Shown here: piece by piece, positions 49,159 through 57,999 of the stretch
Numbering within the stretch: the first letter of the stretch is position 1
Layout of the letters: every line of letters starts with the position of its first letter
Assembly: GCA_036004685.1 (NCBI GenBank)
Contig: DASYRE010000032.1
Coordinates: 88,266-152,265, forward strand
Reading direction: 5' to 3'
Length of the DNA: 64,000 bases
Source of the DNA: Candidatus Polarisedimenticolia bacterium
GTDB taxonomy: Bacteria; Acidobacteriota; Polarisedimenticolia; Gp22-AA2; AA152
Notes under the pieces: model-generated
What the model was told of the DNA's origin: nothing
Databases searched by the model: none
What the model saw: only the letters and a program-made list of their open reading frames with translations
Position numbers and translations under genes: made by a program

Positions 49159-51534
49159 GTGAAAAGATTGTCGGTCGCATGGAGCAGGTGGGATGTGGTT
49201 CTGAGAGGAATCCTCCTCCTGTCGCTGCTCGTTCCCTTAGCCGCGCTCCCGGCCTATTCCGAGGAGGAATATGGCGACTCCTATTCGGGCGACGTTCCCG
49301 CCCGGATTCGGGCCCTGGAGGGAGATGCAGTGCTGCAGCGCCAGCAGGAGCAAGACCGGGTAGACGCGACCATCAACTCGCCTGTCTTCACGGGCGATCT
49401 CCTGTCGACCGAAGATGGCCGGGCCGAGGTGGAGTTTCCCGACGGCACCGTTCTTTGGCTCGACTCCGACACGCAGGTCGAGTTTCTCGGGATGGAAGAT
49501 CCCGAGTCCGGAAGCCGGGAAGCGACCGCCTTGCGCCTCCATGATGGAAGGATCGAGATCGACTACCGGGGCGGCGGCTCGGGCGATCCGCGCATCGACA
49601 CCCCCGAGTCATCGGTCTATATCCAGGGGGAAGGGCGATTTCGGGTCGAATCAGATCGCGGAACCACGACGCTGATTTCGCTCAGGGGCGTCGCCGAGCT
49701 GGCGGGAGACGACGGCTCGATGCTCGTCCGGGACGGGATGATGAGCCAGGTGGAGCTCGGCTCGGCGCCCGACGAGGCGCGAAGCTATAACACGCTCCGG
49801 CTCGACGATTTCGATGCCTGGTGCGAGGAGAGGCTGGCGAGCTACCTCCCCGAAGACGAAGGGGACGACCGGGAGTACGTGCAGGCGGTCCCCGCGCCCG
49901 TGCGGCACTACGTCACGGAGCTGGACAACTACGGCGATTGGGAATGGATGGTCAGCTACGGCTGGGTCTGGCGTCCGGCGAGCTATACGGTGGGATGGCG
50001 GCCCTACTACAACGGCTACTGGACCTCGTGCCCCCGAGGCTGGGTCTGGGTCGCCTATGAGCCCTGGGGATGGGTCCCGTACCACTACGGACGATGGCAG
50101 TGGCTCTCAAGCGCGGGCTGGTTCTGGATCCCGGGCGGCGTCTTCTCTGGCGCTTGGGTGAGCTGGGCCGTGACCCCCAGCTACATCGGATGGTGCCCTC
50201 TCGATTACTACAACCGTCCCGCTTACGTGAACGTGAACATCAACATCACCAACGTGACGGTGAACCGCTTCGGGGGCGGATGGAACTTCCTGCCCCTCAA
50301 CCGGCTGTCCGATCGCGGCGCCTCGCGCCTCATCGTCAAGGCCGACCGCGTGCCGCGCCTCGAGGGAGCGGTGACGACGAAAGTGCTTCCGCGATTCTCT
50401 CCCGATCGGATCGGAAACCGCCCCGATCTGGCGCAGAGAATCTACCGGGAAAGCGCCAACGGAGCGCACCGGATCGATCTGCCCGAGCCGGGGAGACGGG
50501 AGAACCTGGTGCCGTTCCGGCAGCTCGACCGCCGCGAAGCGGGCCGACAGCATGACTCGATCCGGGGCCGCGCCCCCGACCGCACCGGGACCGAGCCGAG
50601 GATCCTCCGGGGCGGAAGGCAACAGGCCGCTCCGCGTCCCGAAAGGGTTCCGAACGGTCGCAGCGCTTCGGAGCGCGTGAATCCTCGCGGTGGACGCGAG
50701 CCGGGAGGCGACTCCGGCGTGGTCGGACGGCCTGGAACCGAGCGAAGGGGCGAAGGAGTCCGTCCGGAAAGGGAAAGGGGACGTCCCGAGCCTCAGGGTG
50801 GAGGCAACGACAGGGAGCGCATCCGCCCGCGCAGGGAATCCCCCGACTCGGCAGTTCCCCAGGATCCGTCGCGCCGGGAGAACGGCCAGGATCGAAAAGC
50901 CGATCCCCCTCCCCGGCTCGAGCCCCGGCCGCGCCGGGAGAGCGGTTCCCAGACCGGCCCCGGTGCCGAGAGACGGCGCCGCCCCGAGCGCCGAGAGCCG
51001 AGTCGCCCCTCGACCACCGAGCCGCGACCTCAGCGAGAGCCGGATTCGGAGTCGGCTACAGACGGCAATCGACAGCGGAGCTTCTATCGCGGCCCGGGGA
51101 TGAACGACCCCAGGCCGCGCCGGGAGTCGGCGCCTCAAAGGGCCGACCGCGATGCGCCGAACGTCTATCGCAGCTACGGAACTGACAATCGAGGCGGGTC
51201 GCGCCGGGGGTATGAGGAGGGCCCTGGCTCGATCTCGCCTCGTCCGCGACGGGAGCGGGGCGCCCCTTCCGGCTACGGCGACTCGCGGGACGCCTCGCGC
51301 AGGGTTTTGGACGGGATATTCGGGGAGGGTGCTCGGTCCCGATCTCGCCCCGCGCAACCCGGAGCCACGGCCCGGGAAGAGCGAGTCCGGCCGGAAGGAT
51401 CCCCCTCCCGCGGCGAGAGGGTGCAGGGACCGCAACAGCGTTCCGCGCCTGAGCGGATTGAGCGCTCCCGCCCCCAGGGTGGACGGCAGGCGCCTCCCCC
51501 CCGCAAGCAGGAAGAAAAGAAGGGAAGGCACTGA
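49159..51534 (+). CDS. FecR-domain/DUF6600-like exported protein with Arg/Pro-rich tail
   Basis: A 791-residue exported protein in three parts. After a signal peptide (about 15-35) comes a FecR-like domain (about 45-205: VFTGDLLSTEDGRAEVEFPDGTVLWLDSDTQVEF). Next is a Trp/Tyr-rich segment (about 250-350) with repeats of the kind YGWVWRP and GRWQWLSSAGWFWIPGG, as in DUF6600 proteins. From about 420 on it is low-complexity and rich in Arg, Pro, Gly and Glu, with PRPRRE-like repeats near 50919, 51019, 51106 and 51234. The GTG at 49159 follows AAGGAGGGG; an upstream frame to 49039 is not needed. No sigma factor is nearby, so this is not a normal FecR regulator. Its function is unknown. Confidence 0.75.
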   Translation: MKRLSVAWSRWDVVLRGILLLSLLVPLAALPAYSEEEYGDSYSGDVPARIRALEGDAVLQRQQEQDRVDATINSPVFTGDLLSTEDGRAEVEFPDGTVLWLDSDTQVEFLGMEDPESGSREATALRLHDGRIEIDYRGGGSGDPRIDTPESSVYIQGEGRFRVESDRGTTTLISLRGVAELAGDDGSMLVRDGMMSQVELGSAPDEARSYNTLRLDDFDAWCEERLASYLPEDEGDDREYVQAVPAPVRHYVTELDNYGDWEWMVSYGWVWRPASYTVGWRPYYNGYWTSCPRGWVWVAYEPWGWVPYHYGRWQWLSSAGWFWIPGGVFSGAWVSWAVTPSYIGWCPLDYYNRPAYVNVNINITNVTVNRFGGGWNFLPLNRLSDRGASRLIVKADRVPRLEGAVTTKVLPRFSPDRIGNRPDLAQRIYRESANGAHRIDLPEPGRRENLVPFRQLDRREAGRQHDSIRGRAPDRTGTEPRILRGGRQQAAPRPERVPNGRSASERVNPRGGREPGGDSGVVGRPGTERRGEGVRPERERGRPEPQGGGNDRERIRPRRESPDSAVPQDPSRRENGQDRKADPPPRLEPRPRRESGSQTGPGAERRRRPERREPSRPSTTEPRPQREPDSESATDGNRQRSFYRGPGMNDPRPRRESAPQRADRDAPNVYRSYGTDNRGGSRRGYEEGPGSISPRPRRERGAPSGYGDSRDASRRVLDGIFGEGARSRSRPAQPGATAREERVRPEGSPSRGERVQGPQQRSAPERIERSRPQGGRQAPPPRKQEEKKGRH

Positions 51535-51558
51535 GATCCCCTCCCCCATCCTCCCTCC

Positions 51559-51588
51559 TTGACACCCTCGGAAACGCCGTGCTAGTTT
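51559..51588 (+). promoter_or_regulatory. Promoter of def-fmt-rsmB
   Basis: TTGACA (51559-51564), an 18-base spacer and TAGTTT (51583-51588) preceded by TGC. The +1 would be near 51595, the first base of a leader hairpin. Confidence 0.65.
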
Positions 51589-51594
51589 CGAATT

Positions 51595-51637
51595 GCCGCA
51601 ACGGGGCCGGAGTCTCGTTGCGGCTTCTACCTTTTTC
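51595..51637 (+). promoter_or_regulatory. Leader hairpin ahead of def, possible attenuator
   Basis: A perfect 9-bp stem (GCCGCAACG 51595-51603, CGTTGCGGC 51616-51624) is followed after seven bases by five T residues (51632-51636). As it begins at the expected +1, it may cap the mRNA 5' end. The gap before the T-tract makes a true terminator less likely. Confidence 0.45.
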
Positions 51638-51650
51638 GGTGTGAAAGGGC

Positions 51651-52178
51651 ATGGCTCTCCGAGAAATCGTCATCTATCCCCATAAGGTCCTCGAGACCCG
51701 CGCCGACGAGGTGGCGGAAATCGACACTGGCGTGCGCCAGCTCGTGGCGGACATGGTCGAGACGATGCACGCCGCGCCGGGCGTCGGTTTGGCGGCGAAC
51801 CAGGTTGGCGTCTCCCGCCGGGTGGCCGTGGTCGATCTTTCCGTGGGCAAGGATCCCTCGCAGCTTCTGGTCCTGATCAATCCCCGGGTGCTTTCAGTGG
51901 ACGGGTCCCAGACCGAGGAGGAAGGGTGCTTGAGCATCCCGGGGATCACGGAAATGGTCCAGCGTCCCGCCGTCGCCGAAGTGGAGGCGCTCAACCTCGA
52001 TGGCAAGAAGTACCGGATCCGCGGCCAGGACCTGATGGCGCGCGCCCTGCTGCACGAGATCGATCACCTGGACGGAATCCTGTTCCTTGAGCGGCTGAGT
52101 CCGCTCAAGCGCCGCATCATCCGCAAGAGGATCCAGAAACTGATCCGCACCGGCGAGTGGGCCGGGGTCGGATCGTGA
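51651..52178 (+). CDS. def: Peptide deformylase
   Basis: Removes the formyl group from new proteins. The 175-residue metalloenzyme has all three motifs: GVGLAANQ (45-52), EEGCLSIPG with the metal Cys, and HEIDHLDG with the two metal His and the catalytic Glu. The C-terminal helix is basic. The ATG at 51651 has a GAAAGGGC site. Its stop overlaps the fmt GTG by 4 bases; the two enzymes act at opposite ends of N-formyl-Met use. Confidence 0.96.
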   Translation: MALREIVIYPHKVLETRADEVAEIDTGVRQLVADMVETMHAAPGVGLAANQVGVSRRVAVVDLSVGKDPSQLLVLINPRVLSVDGSQTEEEGCLSIPGITEMVQRPAVAEVEALNLDGKKYRIRGQDLMARALLHEIDHLDGILFLERLSPLKRRIIRKRIQKLIRTGEWAGVGS

Positions 52179-53128
52179 AGCTGGCCTTCCTCGGCACCCC
52201 CGACTTTGCCGTTCCCTCCCTCACCCGGCTGCACGATGCCGGACACGCGATTCGACTCGTCCTGACCCAGCCCGATCGCCCCGCGGGACGCGGCCGCAAG
52301 ATATCGCCCTCTCCCGTCAAGCGCGCCGCGCTGGAGCGCGGCCTCGCGGTGTTCCAGCCGGAGAGACTGGACGAGGCGGCGGTCGCCCGCCTCGCCTCGG
52401 AAGAGGTGGAGGCGGCGGTGGTCGTCGCGTATGGCCTGATACTCCCCGCGGCCCTGCTGCGGCTCCCTCCGCTCGGATGCATCAACCTCCACGCGTCGAT
52501 GCTTCCGCGGTATCGCGGGGCGGCGCCGATCGCTCATGCCATCCTGCGGGGTGAGACGACGACCGGAGTCACCACGCTGCTCATGGACGAAGGGATCGAC
52601 ACGGGGCCGATTCTGCTCCAGAAGGAATCGTCCCTTGGCCCGGAGGAGACCGCGGGAGAGGTCGAGAAGAGGCTTTCCGAACTCGGGGCCGGCCTGCTGG
52701 CGCAGACGATCGAAGGGATTGCCGCCGGCCGGATCCTGCCCCGCCCTCAGATCGTCGACCGCCAAACCTACGCGCCGAAGATCGGCCCGGAAACGGCTCG
52801 GATCGCCTGGAGCCACGCGCCGACCCTCATCGTCAACCTGATTCGCGCCATGAATCCCCGCCCTGGAGCCACGACCTCCCTGGGGGGGAAGAGCTTCAAG
52901 ATCTGGCGCGCCGCCGCCGGCGCCCCGCGGCACGGCGAGGAGGAGCGCGCCGCTCCGGGGGCGATCCTGGCGGGCGGTGGAGAGCCGCGCGTGGCGTGCG
53001 GCGCGGGCGGAAGCGTCGTTCTCCAGGAGCTCCAGCGGGAAGGAGGGCGCCGCGTGAGCGGCGAGGAAGCGGTCCGCGGCAGGTGGCTGGCCGGGGGGGG
53101 GTTCTCGGGTGAGACGAAAGCGCTCTGA
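52175..53128 (+). CDS. fmt: Methionyl-tRNA formyltransferase
   Basis: Formylates initiator Met-tRNA using 10-formyl-THF. The 317-residue product starts KLAFLGTPDFAVPSL, has QPDRPAGRGRK, VVAYGLILP, the active-site CINLHASMLPRYRGAAPI, and a C-terminal tRNA-binding barrel (NPRPGATTSLGGKSFKIW). The GTG at 52175 overlaps def; a start at 52157 would add only a few residues. It overlaps rsmB by 20 bases. Confidence 0.95.
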   Translation: MKLAFLGTPDFAVPSLTRLHDAGHAIRLVLTQPDRPAGRGRKISPSPVKRAALERGLAVFQPERLDEAAVARLASEEVEAAVVVAYGLILPAALLRLPPLGCINLHASMLPRYRGAAPIAHAILRGETTTGVTTLLMDEGIDTGPILLQKESSLGPEETAGEVEKRLSELGAGLLAQTIEGIAAGRILPRPQIVDRQTYAPKIGPETARIAWSHAPTLIVNLIRAMNPRPGATTSLGGKSFKIWRAAAGAPRHGEEERAAPGAILAGGGEPRVACGAGGSVVLQELQREGGRRVSGEEAVRGRWLAGGGFSGETKAL

Positions 53129-54491
53129 CGCGGCCGCCGATCCCCGCTCGCTGGCCTGTGAGATTCTCGACAACCTGGAACGAGCCGGCAGCCGGGCGAG
53201 CGAGGAGCTGGCGCGGCTCGGCGATCGCCTCGCCGACGATCGCGACATGAGGCTCGCGACCGAGCTCGTCTACGGAACGCTCCGGCGCCGGTCGGGGCTC
53301 GACTACCATCTCGTCCGGCTCTCCGGCCGCGATCTCGAGCGGATCGATCCCGCGCTCCTTGCCCCGCTGCGCGTCGCCCTCTACCAGATCCTCCATCTCG
53401 ACCGGGTCCCCGCTTCGGCCGCCGTTAACGAATCGGTGGAAATCGCCCGGAGGCGATTGGGGGAGCGCTCCGCCGGCTTCGTCAATGCCGTTCTCCGGAA
53501 GGCGGCGCGAGATCGCCCCGCCCTCCGCCTCCCCGAGGAAGGCGATGATCCCGACGGCTTCATGGCGCTGAGCTATTCGCTTCCCCGCTGGATGATCGAG
53601 CGATGGCGGGAGCGGCTGGGCGACGAAGAGACGTGCCGCCTCGCGGCGAGCCTCGTCTCTCCCGCGCCGCTGTCGCTGTGGGTAAACGGCTCGCGGACCG
53701 ATGCGGCCCGGCTCGCGGAGGAACTCGCCGGGGAAGGAATCGCGACCGCCGGATCTCCTCTCCTGCCCGGCAGCCTGCGCGTCCTCGGCGGCAGGCCCCA
53801 GAAGAGCCGGGCGTTTCGCGAGGGGAAGTTCTATCTCCAGGACGAAGGCTCCCAAGCCGTCGTCTTCCTGATGCAGGCGCGCCCCGGGGAGATCCTGGCC
53901 GACCTCTGCGCCGCCCCCGGCGGCAAGTCCTTCGGGCTCGCCTCCCTCGCCGGCCGGAGCGGCAGGGTGCTGTCGATCGATCGAAGCCTCTCGCGCATCA
54001 GGGTTCTGGTGGAGAATCGCGACCGGCTCGATCTTCCCCAGGTGATGCCCGTGGTCGCGGACCTCGAGAAGCCACCCCCTGCCGGAAGCTCCTTTGCAGG
54101 CGTTCTCCTCGATGCTCCCTGCACCGGCACGGGGATCCTGCGGCGGCAGCCCGAGATACGTTGGAGGCGATCGCCGGCCGATATCGTCTCCCTGGTCTTG
54201 CGCCAGGACGCGCTTCTGGAGACGGCCTCCCGCCTGGTCGCCCGGGGCGGTCGCCTGGTCTACTCGGTGTGCAGTCTCGAGCCTGAGGAAGGGGAGGACC
54301 GGATCGCGGGCTTCCTGAGCCGCCACCCCGACTTCGCCGTTCGGGATCCTCGCGCCTCGCTCCCGCCCGAAATGGTTTCCGCGGTCGCCTCTTCCGGCTT
54401 CCTCCGGACCTGGCCCCACCGCCATGGCTGCGACGGATTCTTCGCGGCTGTCCTGCAGCGCCAAGGGGCGGAAGCGCCGTCCGTCTGTTGA
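53109..54491 (+). CDS. rsmB: 16S rRNA (cytosine-967-C5)-methyltransferase
   Basis: Methylates C967 of 16S rRNA. The 460-residue protein has an N-terminal NusB-like helical domain (about 10-140, with ATELVYGTLRRRSGLDYHL), a linker, and a methyltransferase domain with LADLCAAPGGKSFGLA (motif I), LLDAPCTGTGILRRQPEIRW (motif IV with one Cys) and LVYSVCSLEPEEGEDRI (motif VI with the catalytic Cys). The order def-fmt-rsmB is the same as in many bacteria. The start is the GTG at 53109. Confidence 0.94.
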   Translation: MRRKRSDAAADPRSLACEILDNLERAGSRASEELARLGDRLADDRDMRLATELVYGTLRRRSGLDYHLVRLSGRDLERIDPALLAPLRVALYQILHLDRVPASAAVNESVEIARRRLGERSAGFVNAVLRKAARDRPALRLPEEGDDPDGFMALSYSLPRWMIERWRERLGDEETCRLAASLVSPAPLSLWVNGSRTDAARLAEELAGEGIATAGSPLLPGSLRVLGGRPQKSRAFREGKFYLQDEGSQAVVFLMQARPGEILADLCAAPGGKSFGLASLAGRSGRVLSIDRSLSRIRVLVENRDRLDLPQVMPVVADLEKPPPAGSSFAGVLLDAPCTGTGILRRQPEIRWRRSPADIVSLVLRQDALLETASRLVARGGRLVYSVCSLEPEEGEDRIAGFLSRHPDFAVRDPRASLPPEMVSAVASSGFLRTWPHRHGCDGFFAAVLQRQGAEAPSVC

Positions 54492-54516
54492 ACCGGTGGG
54501 ATCCCTATGCTAAGAT
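54488..54516 (+). promoter_or_regulatory. Promoter of the PASTA-rpe-bamD gene chain
   Basis: TTGAAC (54488-54493), a 17-base spacer and TAAGAT (54511-54516) preceded by TGC. It begins within the last codon of rsmB, so the downstream genes can be made independently of def-fmt-rsmB. Confidence 0.65.
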
Positions 54517-54569
54517 GCCGCCCCAGGTTCGGAACGCGTTAACAGCGACACATCAATCACTTGGACAAG

Positions 54570-55355
54570 ATGGATCCCCTCCCCGCGGACCCTGCTCCCC
54601 CTCGACGACCCGTTACGACCCGAGTCCTCTTCTCCACCCTGAAGTGGGGCATTCTCGTCGCGGCTTTGCTGGGTACCGCCGGGATCAGCGGATACCTCTT
54701 CATGAAGAAGACCGTCCGGGGGGGCGAAGTGGAGGTCCCGGCGCTGGAAGGGAAGACCTTGTCGGAGGCGGCCGCGGTGGTCAAGGCGGCTGGATTGACC
54801 GTCGAAAGGAGCGGTGAGCGCAGCGACCCTCACGTCGAGGCGGGCAAGATCGTCGTCCAGGATCCGCCCGGGGGCGCCCGTCTGAAGCGCAACCGGAAGG
54901 TGCGGGTCATCGTCAGTCTCGGCACCGAAGTCCTGCAGGTCCCTTTGCTGGTGAATCAGCCGGCGCGGCGGGCGCAGATCGCCCTTCAGCAAGCGGGGTT
55001 GCGGATCGGCGACATTGCCTACGCCTACAGCCCGACGATGGGCGGGGATCGAATCCTCGCCCAGGAGCCGCCGCAGGGGACGCCCCGGGCGCGCCAGGGA
55101 ATCGTCGATCTGCTCGTCAGCAAGGGCGCGCGCCCGCGAGTCTGGGTGATGCCGGCGGTCGAAGGTCAGAACCTGGCGGGGGCGACGCGAATCTTCGAGC
55201 AGGCAGGATTCCGAGTGGGCAATATCCGCCGCGAAGCCGCTCCGGACGTTCCGGGCGGGACGGTGCTCCAGCAGTATCCTCCGGCCGGATATCCGCTCCG
55301 GGAGGGCGATTCGATCTCGCTCGTCGTCAGCTCGGAAGGAGAAGACAGTGGCTAG
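54570..55355 (+). CDS. Membrane-anchored PASTA-repeat protein
   Basis: A 261-residue protein with a short Pro-rich cytoplasmic tail, one membrane helix (about 25-45, GILVAALLGTAGISGYLF) and three PASTA repeats outside: VEVPALEGKTLSEAAAVVKAAGL, VPLLVNQPARRAQIALQQAGL and VWVMPAVEGQNLAGATRIFEQAGF, each ending in a VxVxVS-like strand. PASTA domains bind peptidoglycan or muropeptides in kinases and PBPs; here there is no catalytic domain. The ATG at 54570 is chosen over a TTG at 54561. It overlaps rpe by 8 bases. Small PASTA proteins beside rpe are common in Acidobacteriota and Deltaproteobacteria-like genomes (recollection). Confidence 0.85.
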   Translation: MDPLPADPAPPRRPVTTRVLFSTLKWGILVAALLGTAGISGYLFMKKTVRGGEVEVPALEGKTLSEAAAVVKAAGLTVERSGERSDPHVEAGKIVVQDPPGGARLKRNRKVRVIVSLGTEVLQVPLLVNQPARRAQIALQQAGLRIGDIAYAYSPTMGGDRILAQEPPQGTPRARQGIVDLLVSKGARPRVWVMPAVEGQNLAGATRIFEQAGFRVGNIRREAAPDVPGGTVLQQYPPAGYPLREGDSISLVVSSEGEDSG

Positions 55356-56034
55356 CCAGACCGCCGGAAAGGCGATCCTCGCCCCCTCGGTCCTGTCCTC
55401 GGACTTCGGGATTCTCGCGGAACAGGTGCGCGCCGTGGAGCAAGGCGGCGCGGGGGCGATCCACCTCGACGTCATGGACGGCCATTTCGTCCCGAACCTC
55501 ACCATCGGCCCCGTGGTGGTGCGGGCGGTGGACCGGATCACCCCGCTCCCGCTCGACGTTCACCTCATGATCGAGGAGCCCGATCGCTACCTCGAATCGT
55601 TTCGTGAGGCGGGCGCCGATTGGATCTCGGTGCACGTCGAGGCGGTGACCCACCTCCATCGGACCGTCTGCCGGATTCGCGAGATCGGCGCGAGTCCCGG
55701 CGTCGTCCTGAACCCCGCGACCCCTCTGGCCGCTCTGGAGGAGATCCTCGAGTTCGCCGATTTCGTCCTGCTGATGTCGGTCAATCCCGGCTTCGGAGGC
55801 CAGGCCTTCATTTCCTCCGTCCTTCGCAAGGTCGAAGCGCTCCGGGAGATGGTCCGCCGCCGCGGGCTGACGACGCGCCTCGAAGTGGACGGCGGCGTGG
55901 GAGCCGAGAACGCCGGCGATCTCGTCCGTGCCGGCGCCGGCATCCTGGTGGCGGGAAACGCGGTGTTCGGGAAGGGGGACCCGGCCCAAAACGTCCGCCG
56001 TCTTCTCGAGGTGATGCGCGAGGCGGAGGGATGA
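55348..56034 (+). CDS. rpe: Ribulose-phosphate 3-epimerase
   Basis: Interconverts ribulose-5-P and xylulose-5-P in the pentose phosphate pathway. The 228-residue TIM barrel has ILAPSVLSSDFG, AIHLDVMDGHFVPNLTIGP with metal His and Asp, DVHLMIEEP, LMSVNPGFGGQAF and LEVDGGVGAENA. GGAAGGAG precedes the GTG at 55348. Ribulose-5-P is also the precursor of arabinose-5-P for the Kdo operon. Its stop overlaps the thioesterase ATG. Confidence 0.96.
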   Translation: MASQTAGKAILAPSVLSSDFGILAEQVRAVEQGGAGAIHLDVMDGHFVPNLTIGPVVVRAVDRITPLPLDVHLMIEEPDRYLESFREAGADWISVHVEAVTHLHRTVCRIREIGASPGVVLNPATPLAALEEILEFADFVLLMSVNPGFGGQAFISSVLRKVEALREMVRRRGLTTRLEVDGGVGAENAGDLVRAGAGILVAGNAVFGKGDPAQNVRRLLEVMREAEG

Positions 56035-56432
56035 AGCGCGGGATCACGAGTGTCCGCGTGCGCTATCCCGAGGTCGATCGGATGGGCGTGGCGCACCATT
56101 CCCACTTTCTCTCCTGGTTCGAGATGGGGAGGACCGAGCTGCTCCGGGGCGTCGGCTGCTCCTACGCGGAGATGGAATCCCAGGGCGTCTTCATGCCCGT
56201 CGTCGAGGTGATCTGCCGTTACCGCTCTCCCGTCCGCTACGACGATCTGCTGGAAGTCGAGACGCACCTGATGGAGATCTCGGGGAGCCGGGTGACCTTC
56301 GACTACCGTCTTCGCCGGCAGGGAGAGGACACCCTCCTGGCCGAGGCCCGCACGGTCCACGCCACGGTGAACCGGGAAGGCCAGGTGATTCGGATCCCCG
56401 CCGCCTACCGGGACCTCCTGGCCCGCCCGTGA
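56031..56432 (+). CDS. Hotdog-fold acyl-CoA thioesterase (YbgC type)
   Basis: A 133-residue single hotdog domain with the 4-hydroxybenzoyl-CoA thioesterase/YbgC pattern: VRVRYPEVDRMGVAHHSHFLSWFEMGRTELLR, in which the Asp of EVDRMG is the catalytic residue, and VEVICRYRSPVRYDDLLEVET. In E. coli YbgC works with the Tol-Pal genes; here the neighbour is bamD, also an outer-membrane assembly gene. The acyl substrate is unknown. Both ends overlap neighbours by 4 bases. Confidence 0.88.
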   Translation: MKRGITSVRVRYPEVDRMGVAHHSHFLSWFEMGRTELLRGVGCSYAEMESQGVFMPVVEVICRYRSPVRYDDLLEVETHLMEISGSRVTFDYRLRRQGEDTLLAEARTVHATVNREGQVIRIPAAYRDLLARP

Positions 56433-57232
56433 CGATGCCGCGAAAGCACGGCCTCCGCCTCGTCCGAGCCTCCCGCATCTTCCCGGCGTTCGCGCTGCTT
56501 CTCCTCGCGTCGCTCGCCTGCCACCGTCAGTCGAAGGTCCATGCCGTCCAGCCGATCGACCAGGTCTATCGCGACGCGGTGCACAAAATCGACAAGAAGC
56601 GGTACTACAAGGCCCGAGCGCTGCTGCAGTCTCTGCAGACCCGCCTGCCGCAGGACGACCGCGAGCTCCTGCCTCTCGTGCAGCTCAAGCTCGCCGACGC
56701 CTTCTATCTCGACGGCGGCGTCCTGAACCTGGGGGAGGCCCTCGGGGCCTACCGGAACTTCATCACGTATTACCCGCAGCGCGAGGAGGCGCCCTACGTC
56801 CAGTTCCAGGTAGGGATGTGCTACTTCGGGCAGGTCCTCGCGCCGGATCGCGATCAGGCGCTCACCTACCAGGCCATCTCCGAGTTCGAGAAGGTCGGGC
56901 GCCTCTTCCCCGACAGCCCGTACGTCGCCAAAGCCGCCGATCAGATCGTCAAGTGCCGCGAGCGGCTGGCGGCGCACGAGTTCGTGATCGGGCGCTTCTA
57001 CTACGTCCGCAAGTCCTACCTCGCCGCCGCCGACCGCTTCCGGGTCATCCTCGACAAATACCCGAACTTCTCCCGCACGGAGGAGACGCTCTACTTTCTC
57101 GGATCCGCCCTCATCTCCACCGCCAATCCCGACGAGGCCCGTCTCTACTTCGAGCGCCTGATCCACGAATTCCCGGCCGGGAAGTTCAGCCGCAGCGCCA
57201 AGGAGCTCCTGGAGGAGCAGAAAAAGGGATGA
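56429..57232 (+). CDS. bamD: Outer-membrane assembly lipoprotein BamD
   Basis: Essential TPR lipoprotein of the BAM complex that inserts beta-barrel proteins. The 267-residue product has a lipoprotein signal with ALLLLASLAC (Cys31), then about five TPR-like helix pairs: YRDAVHKIDKKRYYKARALLQSL, ADAFYLDGGVLNLGEALGAYRNFITYYPQ, and AADQIVKCRERLAAHEFVIGRFYYVRKSYLAAADRF, the last matching the BamD family core. The GTG at 56429 overlaps the thioesterase stop; an ATG lies two codons on. It overlaps the GT2 gene by 4 bases. Confidence 0.92.
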   Translation: MTMPRKHGLRLVRASRIFPAFALLLLASLACHRQSKVHAVQPIDQVYRDAVHKIDKKRYYKARALLQSLQTRLPQDDRELLPLVQLKLADAFYLDGGVLNLGEALGAYRNFITYYPQREEAPYVQFQVGMCYFGQVLAPDRDQALTYQAISEFEKVGRLFPDSPYVAKAADQIVKCRERLAAHEFVIGRFYYVRKSYLAAADRFRVILDKYPNFSRTEETLYFLGSALISTANPDEARLYFERLIHEFPAGKFSRSAKELLEEQKKG

Positions 57233-57999
57233 CGGAGAAGATCACCGCGCTGGTTCCCACCCTCGACGAGGAGGAGAACCTGCGCGACTGCCTCGCTTCG
57301 GTCGCGTGGGCGGACGAGATCTTCGTCGTCGATTCCGGAAGTGCCGATCGCACCCTGGAGATCGCCCGGGAGTTCGGCGCCCGCGTCGTCCAGCACGAAT
57401 ACGTGAACTCTGCGGCGCAGAAGAATTGGGCCATCCCGCAGGCGGCGCACGCCTGGGTCCTGCTGGTCGACGCCGACGAGCGCGTGACCCCCGAGCTGCG
57501 CGACGAGATCCGCGGCATCCTCGCCCGGGAGGAGAAGTCCGACGGCTACTGGATCCGGCGCGCCAATCACTTCCTGGGACGCCGCATGAATCACTGCGGC
57601 TGGGAGACCGACAAGGTGATCCGCCTGTTCCGCCGGGACAAGGGGCGCTACCAGGAGCGCGAGGTGCACGCCGAGGTCGACCTAGCGGGACCGCTTCCCG
57701 TTCTTCGCCACCCCCTGCTTCATTATTCCTTCCGGTCGTTCCGGCAGTATTGGAGGAAGATGCAGCTCTATTCCGATTGGGGCGCCAGCCAGCTCCATAA
57801 GGAAGGGAAGCGCTCGGGATGGGTTTCGATCGGCCTGCGCCCGCCGCTGCGGTTCCTCAAGATGTACGTCGCCCGGCTCGGCTTTCTCGACGGGATCCAC
57901 GGCCTCGTCCTTTGCATGCTGGCCGCCTTCTCCGTGTTCCTCAAGTACGCCAAGCTCTGGGAGCTGGGGCAGCGAAGCGCGGCGACGCGGCGCCCATGA
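57229..57999 (+). CDS. Glycosyltransferase GT2, WaaE/KdtX type
   Basis: A 256-residue GT-A enzyme with ALVPTLDEEENLRDCLASVAWADEIFVVDSGSADRT, the LLVDADERVTPEL metal site, and the RMNHCGWETDKVIRLFRRDKGRYQEREVHAE segment, all characteristic of the KdtX/WaaE group that adds glucose to inner-core heptose. A hydrophobic patch near the C-terminus (GLVLCMLAAFSVFLKYAKL) suggests membrane attachment. The ATG at 57229 overlaps the bamD stop and its own stop overlaps the next GT4. It probably extends the LPS core. Confidence 0.88.
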   Translation: MTEKITALVPTLDEEENLRDCLASVAWADEIFVVDSGSADRTLEIAREFGARVVQHEYVNSAAQKNWAIPQAAHAWVLLVDADERVTPELRDEIRGILAREEKSDGYWIRRANHFLGRRMNHCGWETDKVIRLFRRDKGRYQEREVHAEVDLAGPLPVLRHPLLHYSFRSFRQYWRKMQLYSDWGASQLHKEGKRSGWVSIGLRPPLRFLKMYVARLGFLDGIHGLVLCMLAAFSVFLKYAKLWELGQRSAATRRP

